Source: Protea cynaroides (taxonomy: Eukaryota > Streptophyta > Magnoliopsida > Proteales > Proteaceae). From it: a stretch of DNA of 64,000 nucleotides. How positions within the stretch are numbered: the stretch's first letter is position 1; each line of letters starts with the position of its first letter. The stretch is from the NCBI GenBank assembly GCA_028583415.1, contig CM053276.1, forward strand, positions 119,963,666 to 120,027,665. Direction: 5' to 3'. Below the pieces are notes generated by a model that saw only the letters and a list, made by a program, of their open reading frames with translations, ran no database searches and was not told the DNA's origin. Shown here piece by piece: positions 54,888-64,000 of this stretch. Position numbers and translations under genes: made by a program.

Positions 54888-57800
54888 ATGGTATCGTCTC
54901 GCTCTCACTTCTTGGTGTTTCTTGTACATTGGTTTTCTATTTTTAATGCAATTAATTGAGGTTCTCTTTCTCGTATTCTGACTCGATTGTTATCATGCAA
55001 GACTGGAGAAGCAGTAAATCCGAAGGCTTACCCACTGGCCGATGCTCAGCTAACTATAACCATTCTTGATCTCATTCAACAAGCCGCCAACTATAAACAG
55101 CTTAAAAAGGGTGCTAATGAAGGTTATTCAAATCATCAACTCATCGGACTATTTTTTTTTGTTTTGTTTTTGCGTTTTCATTCATCACATATAACGCTTT
55201 CTCTTTACTTATATCTTCTGCTCTGTCTCTTTTGCTCCCTAACCCAAACTTCAGCAACTAAGACTCTAAATAGGGGCATTTCGGAGTTTATAGTAATGAC
55301 AGCTGACACAGAGCCTCTGGAAATCCTTCTTCATCTTCCCCTTCTTGCTGAAGACAAGGTAATTAGCATTGTCTTCATTCTTTGGTTATATTTTCTTAGT
55401 TCAATAATCCAACTTTAGTAGTTCTCATTGTTTGTTATCGCTGTTTGATGGGTTCTGTTCATATTCTTATTATTACGGACCAGTGATGTTCAGGTGTTAG
55501 AACTTGTGATCAGTTGAAGTCAAGCCAGAGTGATGTTAATAAGGAATTTAAATATACAGTATCGAGAGTATAGGTAGTAGTTACCTGAGATTTGATGTAG
55601 TTTCGTTAGAGTTGATTATAGAATCAGATATCATGTATCAGATCCTTCAGGGGAAGAAAAAAAAAGGGTAGTTGAGTGAAGGATTTAGGTGTCATTCTTT
55701 TGGGAAAAATTGAGATGGAAATACTCTTTTTCCACTGAATAGACTTGCAGAAGGCGGATTCTATAAATGGATTTTACACCTAAAAGTGTTATGCTTATTG
55801 CATTTTTGAGGTTTGCAAGCTATTTACTGGCTATCAATGTGGAGTCTCAAAGATCAGATGAAGTGGGTAACCATGTGCTCCTCTTTCCTGTTCTTTATTT
55901 AAATTAAAGAAAATTGGAATAGGAAAGTGTCGTTGTTGGGTTTTTATTTATTTATTTATTATTTTTTATGACAGTGAGATAGGTCCCACCGAATTCTGCA
56001 TTGTCTCTCTGAAGAATTGTAGGTCAAGTTAGAAATGATTATAGCATCTTGAGGAGTTTCAAGTTATTCTGTTACTTCACAAGACCTGTTCGTGTCAAGT
56101 TTATTCGGTACCTTCAAAAGACCTGTTTGTGTCAAGCCATTCTATACCTCAAAAGACGTGTTTGTGTCTTTCTTTCTTCTTTAGTTGTTTTAGTTTGGTC
56201 AACAATGATAGAGAAAAAAAAGAAGAAGAAAAAGAATAAGGTATGACTGTAACTCATTTTTGGTGCACCTGAAAGTTTCTAAACGTGCCTCTCCCTCCCC
56301 CATTTTTTTCTTGCTAATTAAACATGAGGAAACTGATAGATATGGTGGACAATTTTCTTCATCAAATTTCTTGTCTACATTTCTCTATGGACAAAGACTT
56401 CGGATTCATCCAGTAACTCTAGGAGTGTGCTTGTTCTAGTTTCTTGGATGTAAATCTTGATGCTATCGTTTGTTGCTAATGGGTTGGAAATAAATTAGAG
56501 GGATTTCCTTTGGTGCTAAGTGCAGAGTGAGGAGGTTGTGTGGTTGATGGGGAGCATGATTACTAAGGGATTTTGGGAACTCTGCTCCATGAGGTGGGTT
56601 CTTTGGGAAATGTTATGGAGATTTGGCTGGAATAATAGTGGTTCTGGGTGAAAAAGTTATGAACAAGGTTTATGGTTGAACTTCTCATTGATATTGCAGG
56701 GTAGTATGTATATCCTGTCAGGTAGGGTATTGTTTAGGGTGAAGAATAGGTGTTACTCTGTCAATTGTGCTCTAGGATTCGTTGTGAATTATGGAGAGGA
56801 GGTAATTATGAACAATATTTTCAGAGACTGAAAATAGGAGGACATTAGTCAATTTATTACTAAGAGCATCTGACCTTCTGCTACATAACTTGAAGACTAG
56901 TTATGAGATGTATCCATACTTACTTGAGACATCAGTTTTGAGTATAAACTAGCTTATCTGAGTTCTATCCTTGCCATTTCTGAATGACATGGCTTTGTGG
57001 TGCCCCATTCACCTAGCCAGAACAGGCTATAACATCATCTTAGTACTGTTGCTATGGTGAACCCCACACTTCTTGTATAGTGACAGGGTATTAATCTTTC
57101 TTGAGTTCCAAATGCTACATTCTGCTCGCAGGGGCTTCTGTTGTTATTTCGAAGTTCTCTCACATGCCACTATTATTCATGATATTCTCTACCAAGCCTT
57201 TGAGCATTGCCTGCAAATGTGATATACTTGGGCATATTGGGCCACATCCTGGAGGCTTCTACTCCATGCTGAGGTTTGGCAAGCAGTGATATCTATGAAT
57301 CTAAATTTCAACTAGTGTTCTCAAATCTATGAATCTAAATTTCAACTAGTGTTCCCAAACATTTCCAATACATTGGTCTAGTAAATATGCAAGGATCAAT
57401 CCACCAGAAGGCGTCAATTCGTCACCCATCAATTTCTCATGAAGGCTATATGTAACCCTAGAGAGCTGATGTATCTCATTGCTAGTCCTGACAGTGGACA
57501 AGCTCAGTAAGGAAGCCCAAGGATAGGTCACCCAGTCAAGCATGGCCAACCACTTTGCATATTGTTCATACCCATCAATTTTACATAAGGTTTCCCAAAG
57601 AGTTAAGGATGTGTAACTTAGTTAACCAGATCAAGTGACTAACCTCTTTGCATATTTTATGCTTATGGTCTATTAGACACAACCTTGGTGGGAGGAATAC
57701 AAAGATCTGAATACTGTCAAGTCGCACCTCTCCAAGGTGTTAATGCCTCTCTTAACACTTAAATTTGTACTGCTACTATACATGATCAGTCTCTTCTAGC

Positions 57801-58238
57801 ATACCCAAATTCTTGTCTCGATCTATTTAGCAAGATCGATATTTTAACTACTGTGCCTGTAATTGGAATTCTGGAAGCTGCCCGTGTGGCCTATGGGATT
57901 GAATAAGCCATTGCTGAGTATCTGTTAACAGATGTGCTTCTACTGATGTTGAAACCGATCTTTCTAATATGGTTGTGCAGAATGTGCCATACGTGTTTGT
58001 CCCTTCTAAGCAAGCCCTTGGCCGAGCGTGTGGAGTCACAAGACCTGTAATTGCTTGTTCTGTGACAAGCAATGAGGGAAGCCAGCTGAAATCACAAATA
58101 CAACAACTGAAGGTACCAGTCCTTATGATATGGGATTTGTCCTTTTCATTTATTTCTTAATATCATTATCCATCTTTGACCCCTTTCTCAAATTGATGCT
58201 TGTGGTCACAGGATGCCATTGAGAAACTCTTGATCTGA
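54888..58238 (+). CDS. SNU13: SNU13/NHP2L1 (15.5K) L7Ae-family RNA-binding protein, five exons
   Basis: Coding exons are 54888-54890 (ATG only), 55002-55122, 55255-55358, 57981-58112 and 58212-58238, giving 128 codons, the family's usual length. The protein starts MTGEAVNPKAYPLADAQLTI, then has KQLKKGANE|ATKTLNRGIS, the L7Ae core EPLEILLHLPLLAEDKNVPY and GRACGVTRPVIACSVTSNEG, and ends DAIEKLLI. It binds kink-turns in U4 snRNA and box C/D snoRNAs, in the spliceosome and in snoRNPs in the nucleolus. All introns are GT-AG, and phases fit exactly. The start codon is the last three bases of exon 1 (AAAATG|GTATCG). The acceptor of exon 2 is a weak GCAAG. Intron 4 is 2.6 kb. No defect is seen. Confidence 0.95.
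57291..57358. repeat. 34-bp tandem duplication in a SNU13 intron
   Basis: Copies at 57291-57324 and 57325-57358 start ATCTATGAATCTAAATTTC and end AGTGTTC(T/C)CAA, with one difference. Confidence 0.95.
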
Positions 58239-60186
58239 AAAATTGGTGGATACCTTAGTGTGATGGGCCTCTAGGATCATAAAACTAGATACTCCTGAGG
58301 CTTTGATTGATGAAGTTGTGCCATTGGAAAGATCTCTCCTCCACTTTTTTGTTGTTTTTTTTGTTGTGTGTGGTGAGTTCTGTTAGTGATGTGGACGATT
58401 GATTGAATTTCAAGATTACCTTTTTTTTAATTAGGAAGCATGTTTGGATTATATAGCGAGCGAAGAGTGATTCATCACAGCATTAGAAATTAGGATTATT
58501 TTTTTTGTTTTTGTTTTATCAGCAGGTTTTATGAACAGTCTCCTATACATAAGAGTATCTACTGGTGACCTACCTAATTGTGAGACAAAGTGAAAATTAT
58601 AAAAATGCCAGTAAATTGGTTTAAATTCATTTCTGAACCACTCGATGCTTGTTTTGACTTTTGGGGTGAGATTTTGACCAACGAGATGGGCTTAGGTTCT
58701 TCTTACATCACTTAAGAAGTGAGACCAATGAGATGGGCTAGGGTTCTTACATCTCTTAAGAAGTGAGAGAGATCCATGTTTTACCATGTTTGCTAACTAG
58801 TAGCAACGTTCTAACATTCAGGGTTGGGAGGGAGACTGGCCCTCCACTGATGTGGCTCAGTTTTGGCTGATATTGGCGTGGTTTAAGAGCGAGGATTGGA
58901 TCGGCTGATTGGTGTCAGCATGTTGAGTCACTCACCAGGATCAATTTTTCCATATGTAAGGCCGATTCTGTGGTTTTTTGGATGAGTCGAGCCTGATCCC
59001 GGCTGATTTGTTTTGGTATGGATCGGTATCATCGGCACTTTAAGCTTTTATACTGGAATAGTGATACATCTGATCCAATCGACCAATCCCATACCCATAC
59101 TTGATTCTTTGTTGAATCCTTGTACGGCTGGGAGTGTGGCAGTGCAGTGATACAATGCCACAGCTGACGTCATTCACGAAAATTATGTTAAAATCGAAAT
59201 GAAAATTTGTTGGAATTTCAAAATCTTCAATGGCAAAATTAGGTTATGTGGTCATTTTGATCATTGGACGGAGAGGACAATAGTCTTGATTATATGTCAA
59301 ATTTCAGAGACTATTTTATCATATGCCCTGGTGTCTTGGGCCCTTGGCATACATCCTTGCCATGTATGTGTACGTTTACTGATCCTCCAACCACTATTGG
59401 GATTTTTTTTAATTTAAATCTCCTTTAAATTGAAACTTGACATGTGAATATGAGGGATCCACATCTTTTCCTTCAAGAGTTTTTGAAGGAGAGGTGGCGC
59501 CCCCATTGGATGGAAATACTTGGGGCTCAGGTGAATCCGAGCCCTCCATCTGAGCCGACACCTCCTGTCGTCTCAGTTTGTCGGTTTGTTGTCAGTTCAG
59601 ATTCATCCAAGCCCTGACACAGGCGCCACCTCTCCTCCAAAAACTCTTGGAGGAGAGGATTTAAATCCGAATATGAGTCATTACACAAGATTCCGGTTCC
59701 ATCAAATTTGATATGCCATGCGACAAATATAAGGGTACAAGGCTAGGAATTTGTTTCCAATCTACTAATCCTGACACCCTCGGGTCATATGGCTGGTGAG
59801 GGCACACTCATTGCATCTCTAAGCCTATGACACTGTGGCTTCTTATATACAATTAGGGTTTGTTGAAAATTTGTTTGGTTTAGAGATTTAGGTTGCATTT
59901 TGTATTCTTGTAATGCATTGTAGGTCAAGAATATATTTTGAGATGACAAAAACAGTGATTGGTATGCATTTTCGTCCTTGGATTATGAAATGTGTTAAGA
60001 AAACATAGTTTATTTTGGAATGCACTTTTTTTTATTCCACATTTTGAGTCTAGAATGCAAATGCACCGATTCCTTACTCCATTTTGATCCGATGTCATCA
60101 TATGTTGTTGTTGTTGTAGATGAAGATGAGGCGAGCTTGCTATGTTTTTGGACTAATTAATTCTTCGCAGGACGGCATTCATCTCA
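58239..60186. other. SNU13 3' flank and spacer up to the tRNA gene
   Basis: It holds the SNU13 3' UTR, a duplication of about 45 bp (58676-58722 and 58723-58766, sharing GAGATGGGCT and TTAAGAAGTGA), repeat-like DNA with GATCGG and CGGCTGAT motifs (58890-59100), and a Mutator-type MITE at 59455. No gene was recognised. Confidence 0.5.
59455..59668. mobile_element. Mutator-type MITE, 214 bp
   Basis: Long inverted repeats: TCAAGAGTTTTTGAAGGAGA plus GGTGGCGCC on the left is mirrored by GGCGCCACCTCTCCTCC plus AAAAACTCTTGGA on the right. Ends are GGATCC... and ...AAATCC. The 9-bp duplication GAATATGAG is perfect (59446-59454 and 59669-59677), the size expected for Mutator-like elements. It is non-coding. 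Confidence 0.92.
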
Positions 60187-60268
60187 GTGAGCGTGCCGGA
60201 GTGGTTATCGGGCATGACTAGAAATCATGTGGGCTTTGCCCGCGCAGGTTCGAATCCTGCCGCTCACG
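60187..60268 (+). tRNA. tRNA-Ser (anticodon AGA)
   Basis: 82 nt folding as a class II tRNA. The acceptor stem is GTGAGCG/CGCTCAC with discriminator G. The anticodon arm CATGA-CTAGAAA-TCATG gives anticodon AGA. There is a long variable arm (TGGGCTTTGCCCGC), and the T arm is GCAGG-TTCGAAT-CCTGC. Box A (TGCCGGAGTGG) and box B (GGTTCGAATCC) are intact, and TTTT follows directly as a Pol III terminator. It looks functional. Confidence 0.97.
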
Positions 60269-60460
60269 TTTTGTCGTCTACAAGTTCTCAAACTGATATT
60301 AGAAAGAAAATCAAATTCTGTGTATTTCCAGAAGATGCATACATCGTCAACAGACGATAATAAATATTCATCCTTTTTGGCAATGAAACCCCTTATCCGT
60401 CTTACATGACCCAAGGAAAAATAATATTGAAAAAAGGAAAGTTGAATGAATGCATGGAGT

Positions 60461-60490
60461 TGAGTTTGAGTTTGAGTTTGAGTTTGAGTT
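60461..60490. repeat. (TTTGAG)n microsatellite
   Basis: About five units of the hexamer TTTGAG follow one another. Confidence 0.95.
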
Positions 60491-61319
60491 GGAAACTTGT
60501 AAGTTAGGGATACATCTGTAAAGTACTGATGCTTTGAAACTATTACAGTACACACAGAGTTGGCAACTCAAATTTTGCCGACGAGTTTCCCAGGTCTTTT
60601 CTCTCCACATAGGAGTAGCATCTTTCAGCCCTGTTTTCTTGTGCTGAGGCCAAGCGTCTGTTGGGTTAAAAGTTCCCAATAGGACAAAAAGAATTCCATC
60701 CTTGACTCCACAAATGAATTTTGCTATGGTGTTTCCTTTGGAGACTCTGGAACTTCCTTATTTTCAAGCGTAGAATCTGGACTCTTGAGGGAGGTGATTC
60801 AAGCGGTCCCATTTGCTCATCAGGCATTTTACCAAGAAAACTATCCATCCCCTATGATGCCAACCTTTGCCTCATCCATCAGTAGCCACGGAAGGTGGAA
60901 TCTTCCCTCTAGATTGTTGGACTTTGTGTTGTTATTGTTGGCAACTTGGCTGATGCGACAATGTTTGTGAGCATTCAGTCAGATGAATGAGGAGAGAGAA
61001 TGTCAGTGCAGGAGAGAGAGTGTCAGTGCAATGGCAAAGATGGAGCAACTTCGCATGTGTGTTCTACAGTGTTCTACATGTGTTTCAGATGGCTTGCAGC
61101 GAGTTAAATGACATTCTACATCAAGTTTGATGAGAGAAAGTGATTGTGGACCCCACTGGTGATGTGGTCGAGTTTCTGATGATGCGACAGTGTTCTTGAA
61201 GCTTTTCTGATCATGTTCATGTTTCTTGTGTTTCTGGTGTTGTGGCATTGAAGAGAGAAATTCAAGAGAGAGAAAGAAGAGAGAGAATCAAAAGAGAGAG
61301 AAAGAGGAGAGAGAAATGT

Positions 61320-61720
61320 GGGTGGGACCCACTGTGCCTAGGTGGCATGCCACCACGGCAGCCAGCCTGGCCGAGGGCCGTGGCACCATAGGCAGCAGCC
61401 ACCAACGTGGTCGAGGGCCAGCCGTGGCACCACATGGCCAGCCATGGCACCACATGGCCAGCCATGGCATGGCTGGCACAGCAGCAGGCCCGCACCAGCA
61501 GCAGCAGCCCACAGGCCATGCCGCATGCCACGCACAAGGCAGCAACAGCCGCACGCCTAATGCCGCATGCCATGCACCAAGCACAGCCAGGCGGGCAAGC
61601 CCGCAAGGCAAAGTGCCGCATGCCGCAGTCGAGCCACCAACCAGCGGCCTAGCCCAGCAGTCCACTGTCGCATGGCCGCATGCCCCTAGCCACTTCCCAG
61701 CATGCCCATCAATTGTTTGG
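61320..61720. repeat. GC-rich low-complexity tract
   Basis: About 400 bp built from GCC, CAGC, CCATGG and GCATGCC words, including CACATGGCCAGCCATGGC repeated in tandem near 61431-61470. It is much more GC-rich than the rest of the window. Open frames occur in four or more frames on both strands, as expected from biased composition. It may be part of a larger LTR or repeat. Confidence 0.75.
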
Positions 61721-61729
61721 GAAAATTTC

Positions 61730-63327
61730 TAGAGAGAGAAATTCATCCCATGTTAGAGAGAGGACCTCTCGGACACAAATTCGTCTACAAGGTTTGTTTT
61801 AACAAACCCACAGTTCCAGAGGCCATTTGTTATAAAGACAGGGGCATTTTAGGAAAAGAAATTTGAAGAAGATGCGAAATCGGCTGCTAAAAAGGAGCCA
61901 CGTATGACAGATTCCAAATTGATGGCACTGGAAAACACGGGCTCAAGTATAGTACGGCGGCAGCGTCTAGATTCTATCGTGCAAACTGTGATTGGCCAGC
62001 CGCAAGTTAATAGATTGCGCCGCATCACATGCAAGTAGCGCATTGATTCGATGTAGCGCGCATACCGTGAGGCGCCGCAGGTTGATCCAGATCCTGCAGG
62101 TACGATCGAAGCCGAACGCCCCTGACGCGATAAATTCTGATCGAATGGCTTGAGTTAAATCCCGCCATTAACCGACAGATCCAACGGCTCAATATGAAGA
62201 TTCTTCTTCCTCCAATGCGATCTCTACAGCGCAAGAGGCGGCGCGGCTACTGTGCGGCGCGGGTGCACTGTTATGAAAGGAAAGATTCCATTTTGAATAT
62301 TGTGGTTGACCGAACTTCAAACTGCCATAACTTCTTCATCCGAGCTCCAAATCAGTCCGTTCAAGTTGCAGTTTCCATATTTTTGGATGCTCTATACATT
62401 GGGCGCCGTTGGGAGTCGAAAAATAGAAGAGAAAAATTGAAAATAGGGTTTTGAAGCTTAACAAAGGATTTTTCTAGGGTTTCGTGCCTGTGGGAGTGAT
62501 GAATCACCAACTACCTCTTCTATGCTCATCAATGGAGTGCTAAATCCCTATGAGAGGTCAGTAGAGCTTTTATTTTCACATTCATGGTGATTATGGATTG
62601 TGTGGAAGAGATTGGAAGCCTGTGAATGAGGTGTGCTCTGTGAATCTATCTCTATCATCATTGAAGGCTGTTAAAGAGTACCTGAGAGCAGTGTGAAGCT
62701 TCAGAGATATTGTTGGCTATTCGAAAGTATTGTTTGTGAGAATTTTCAATTCCTTATCTATTTATGATTTCAATTTATTGTATGCTAGCGTAGGTGCAAA
62801 TTGTTGAATACCTAGCTAGTGGGGGAAAATTGTAAGGCAAATTTATAAGCCTAAAAAAAATTTGTTATTTGCTTCCCGTGGGTGCGGGTTAAGCGTGATA
62901 TGCAGCGTGTGCTGAACACTGATACTTGATACCTGAATTCCTGGCACATGTGTGCCCTCCTAGTTTTATGCTGGGTAAATTGGGTGTATGTACTCCCTGC
63001 TGTGTAGATAGCAAAAAGAAGTGTATTGAGTATATACGGAACCCATTAGGCATTACTCCGTGGACTAGCCATCACACACTGTGTTGGTGAACCACGTATA
63101 TCCTGTCTTGTGGACTATCTTTATTTTTCTATATATTTTGGAGTGCGTGGAATGGCTTGCAGGATGGATGTGCAAATCTGGTAGACCTAGCCACTGAGTG
63201 GTAGCGAGGTAGATTTGCATACGCTTGTGTGTGTGTAAAAGAATATATCTCCATCAGCTCTAGGCAGCAGTGAAATAATTAGGGAGAATTTTCAAACACT
63301 GATTCACCCCCCCTCTCAGTGTCATAT
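61730..63327 (+). repeat. Probable Copia-type LTR or LTR remnant
   Basis: Near the right end, TTTTCAAACACTGATTCACC and CCCCCCTCTCAGTG match the end region of many plant Copia LTRs (ATTCACCCCCCCTCT). TCATATCAAGTTCATC follows, resembling a worn TGGTATCAGAGC primer-binding site. The left boundary is not defined and no second LTR is in the window. Confidence 0.45.
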
Positions 63328-63857
63328 CAAGTTCATCATAGATGTGTGTACAAATTGAATTGCAGTGCAACCCTTCCAATTGGTCAGACTCATGGTGGAT
63401 TAGGCTTTATTATTCAAGATCATATTAGAAAACAATGGATAGAAGTTTCGGAACCAGCAATCTTCCATTCCATCCTCATAAGAGAGGCTCTTGCTATTCG
63501 GTCAGGTCTCCTTCATGCGATTAAAGAGTGTTATGATAACATGACAATGGAATCTAATAACCTGGAAGTAATTTGGCATCTCCAATCAACCCATGGGCAG
63601 CCGCAGACTGAAGTCTCTGCAATCTGCCAAGATATTCTGCACTAATATTCTTACTTTATGGATAGCTCCTTCGCTAATGTTTCAAGGGAGACAAACAGCA
63701 TTGCTGACTTCTTGGCTAGGAAAACCAAGTCAATGATGTGTCTAAGACAGTTTGGCCTAATGCCACTCCTTTGCTTCATGAGCTCTGTGCTTCTAAAGCC
63801 TTGGCTTGTTCTCGTCCCTCATCTCAATGAAATTACTTTCAACAAAAAAAAAAAAAA
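63319..63857 (+). pseudogene. 3' fragment of a LINE: RNase H domain plus poly(A)
   Basis: The plus strand reads HGGLGFIIQDHIRKQWIEVS, ILIREALAIRSGLLHAI, MESNNLEVIWHLQS and SRETNSIADFLARK, which is the plant LINE RNase H order. The first catalytic Asp region reads NCSATLP instead of CDGATLP, and the DS of the second is NN, so it is inactive. A stop splits it near 63643. An A13 run at about 63845-63857 marks the element's 3' end. Confidence 0.78.
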
Positions 63858-64000
63858 GGGGGATCCTTTGGCTTTCGGATCTGCTGCATCAGCCCTCGAG
63901 GTGCTGAACACAACTTAATTTACAGATTTCAAAGTCCACAGCATTATATCATGAAGCCAATTAGAACTCAAATCTCAGTGAACAAAACTGGAAATAATTT

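Noticed and set aside
61226..61732. Long open frames on both strands in the GC-rich tract
   Set aside because: Several frames are open at once because of repeated GCC/CAG words. The products are low complexity with no family resemblance.

Overview
This is nuclear DNA of a flowering plant, most likely a eudicot. It has AT-rich intergenic DNA, GT-AG introns, P-class pentatricopeptide repeat (PPR) genes, degenerate Copia and TRIM LTR retrotransposons, RTE and L1-type LINEs, tRNA-derived SINEs, hAT and Mutator MITEs, and a plastid DNA insert. The species cannot be fixed from the sequence.

Four protein-coding genes look intact. They are the 5' part of a PPR gene like Arabidopsis At1g52620 (1-937, minus, running off the left edge), a DnaJ49/DNAJB12-type ER J-protein (2460-3554, plus), a 910-residue PPR protein like At5g65560 (35340-38072, plus), and SNU13/NHP2L1, the 15.5K box C/D and U4 snRNP protein (54888-58238, plus, five exons). 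A tRNA-Ser(AGA) gene lies at 60187-60268.

Between 11.5 and 31.9 kb the eight exons of a signal peptidase catalytic subunit gene (SEC11) can be traced on the minus strand. This copy is broken. Exon 1 has a 5-nt deletion, exons 3 and 4 each lack one base, and the end of exon 2 with its splice donor is replaced by plastid DNA (psbA and 23S rRNA pieces). Its introns hold a 5.5-kb Copia element (21672-27170), a TRIM (20437-21012), a SINE (19658-19834), LINE fragments, and a 1.7-kb TRIM-like element (15221-16895) that carries pieces of two unrelated host genes. SEC11 (At1g52600) and the left-edge PPR gene (At1g52620) are close neighbours in Arabidopsis as I recall it, so this looks like retained microsynteny at a decaying locus.

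The rest is mainly nested mobile DNA. An internally deleted Copia element (8030-10899) contains an 894-bp hAT-like element. A full-length RTE LINE (39178-43715) contains a 1.3-kb hAT-like element and a SINE. A degenerate non-coding LTR element (from 46231) contains a roughly 1.4-kb foldback element (46813-48190) and a G-box-rich repeat array, and a 122-bp hAT MITE lies at 48799-48920. The right end has a Mutator-type MITE (59455-59668), a GC-rich repetitive tract (61320-61720), a probable Copia LTR end near 63.3 kb, and an RNase H fragment of a LINE with a poly(A) tail (63319-63857).

The most notable findings are the gene-fragment-carrying TRIM-like element with an AAGAC target-site duplication, the plastid mosaic spliced into SEC11 exon 2, and a palindromic core shared by two transposons with unrelated termini.
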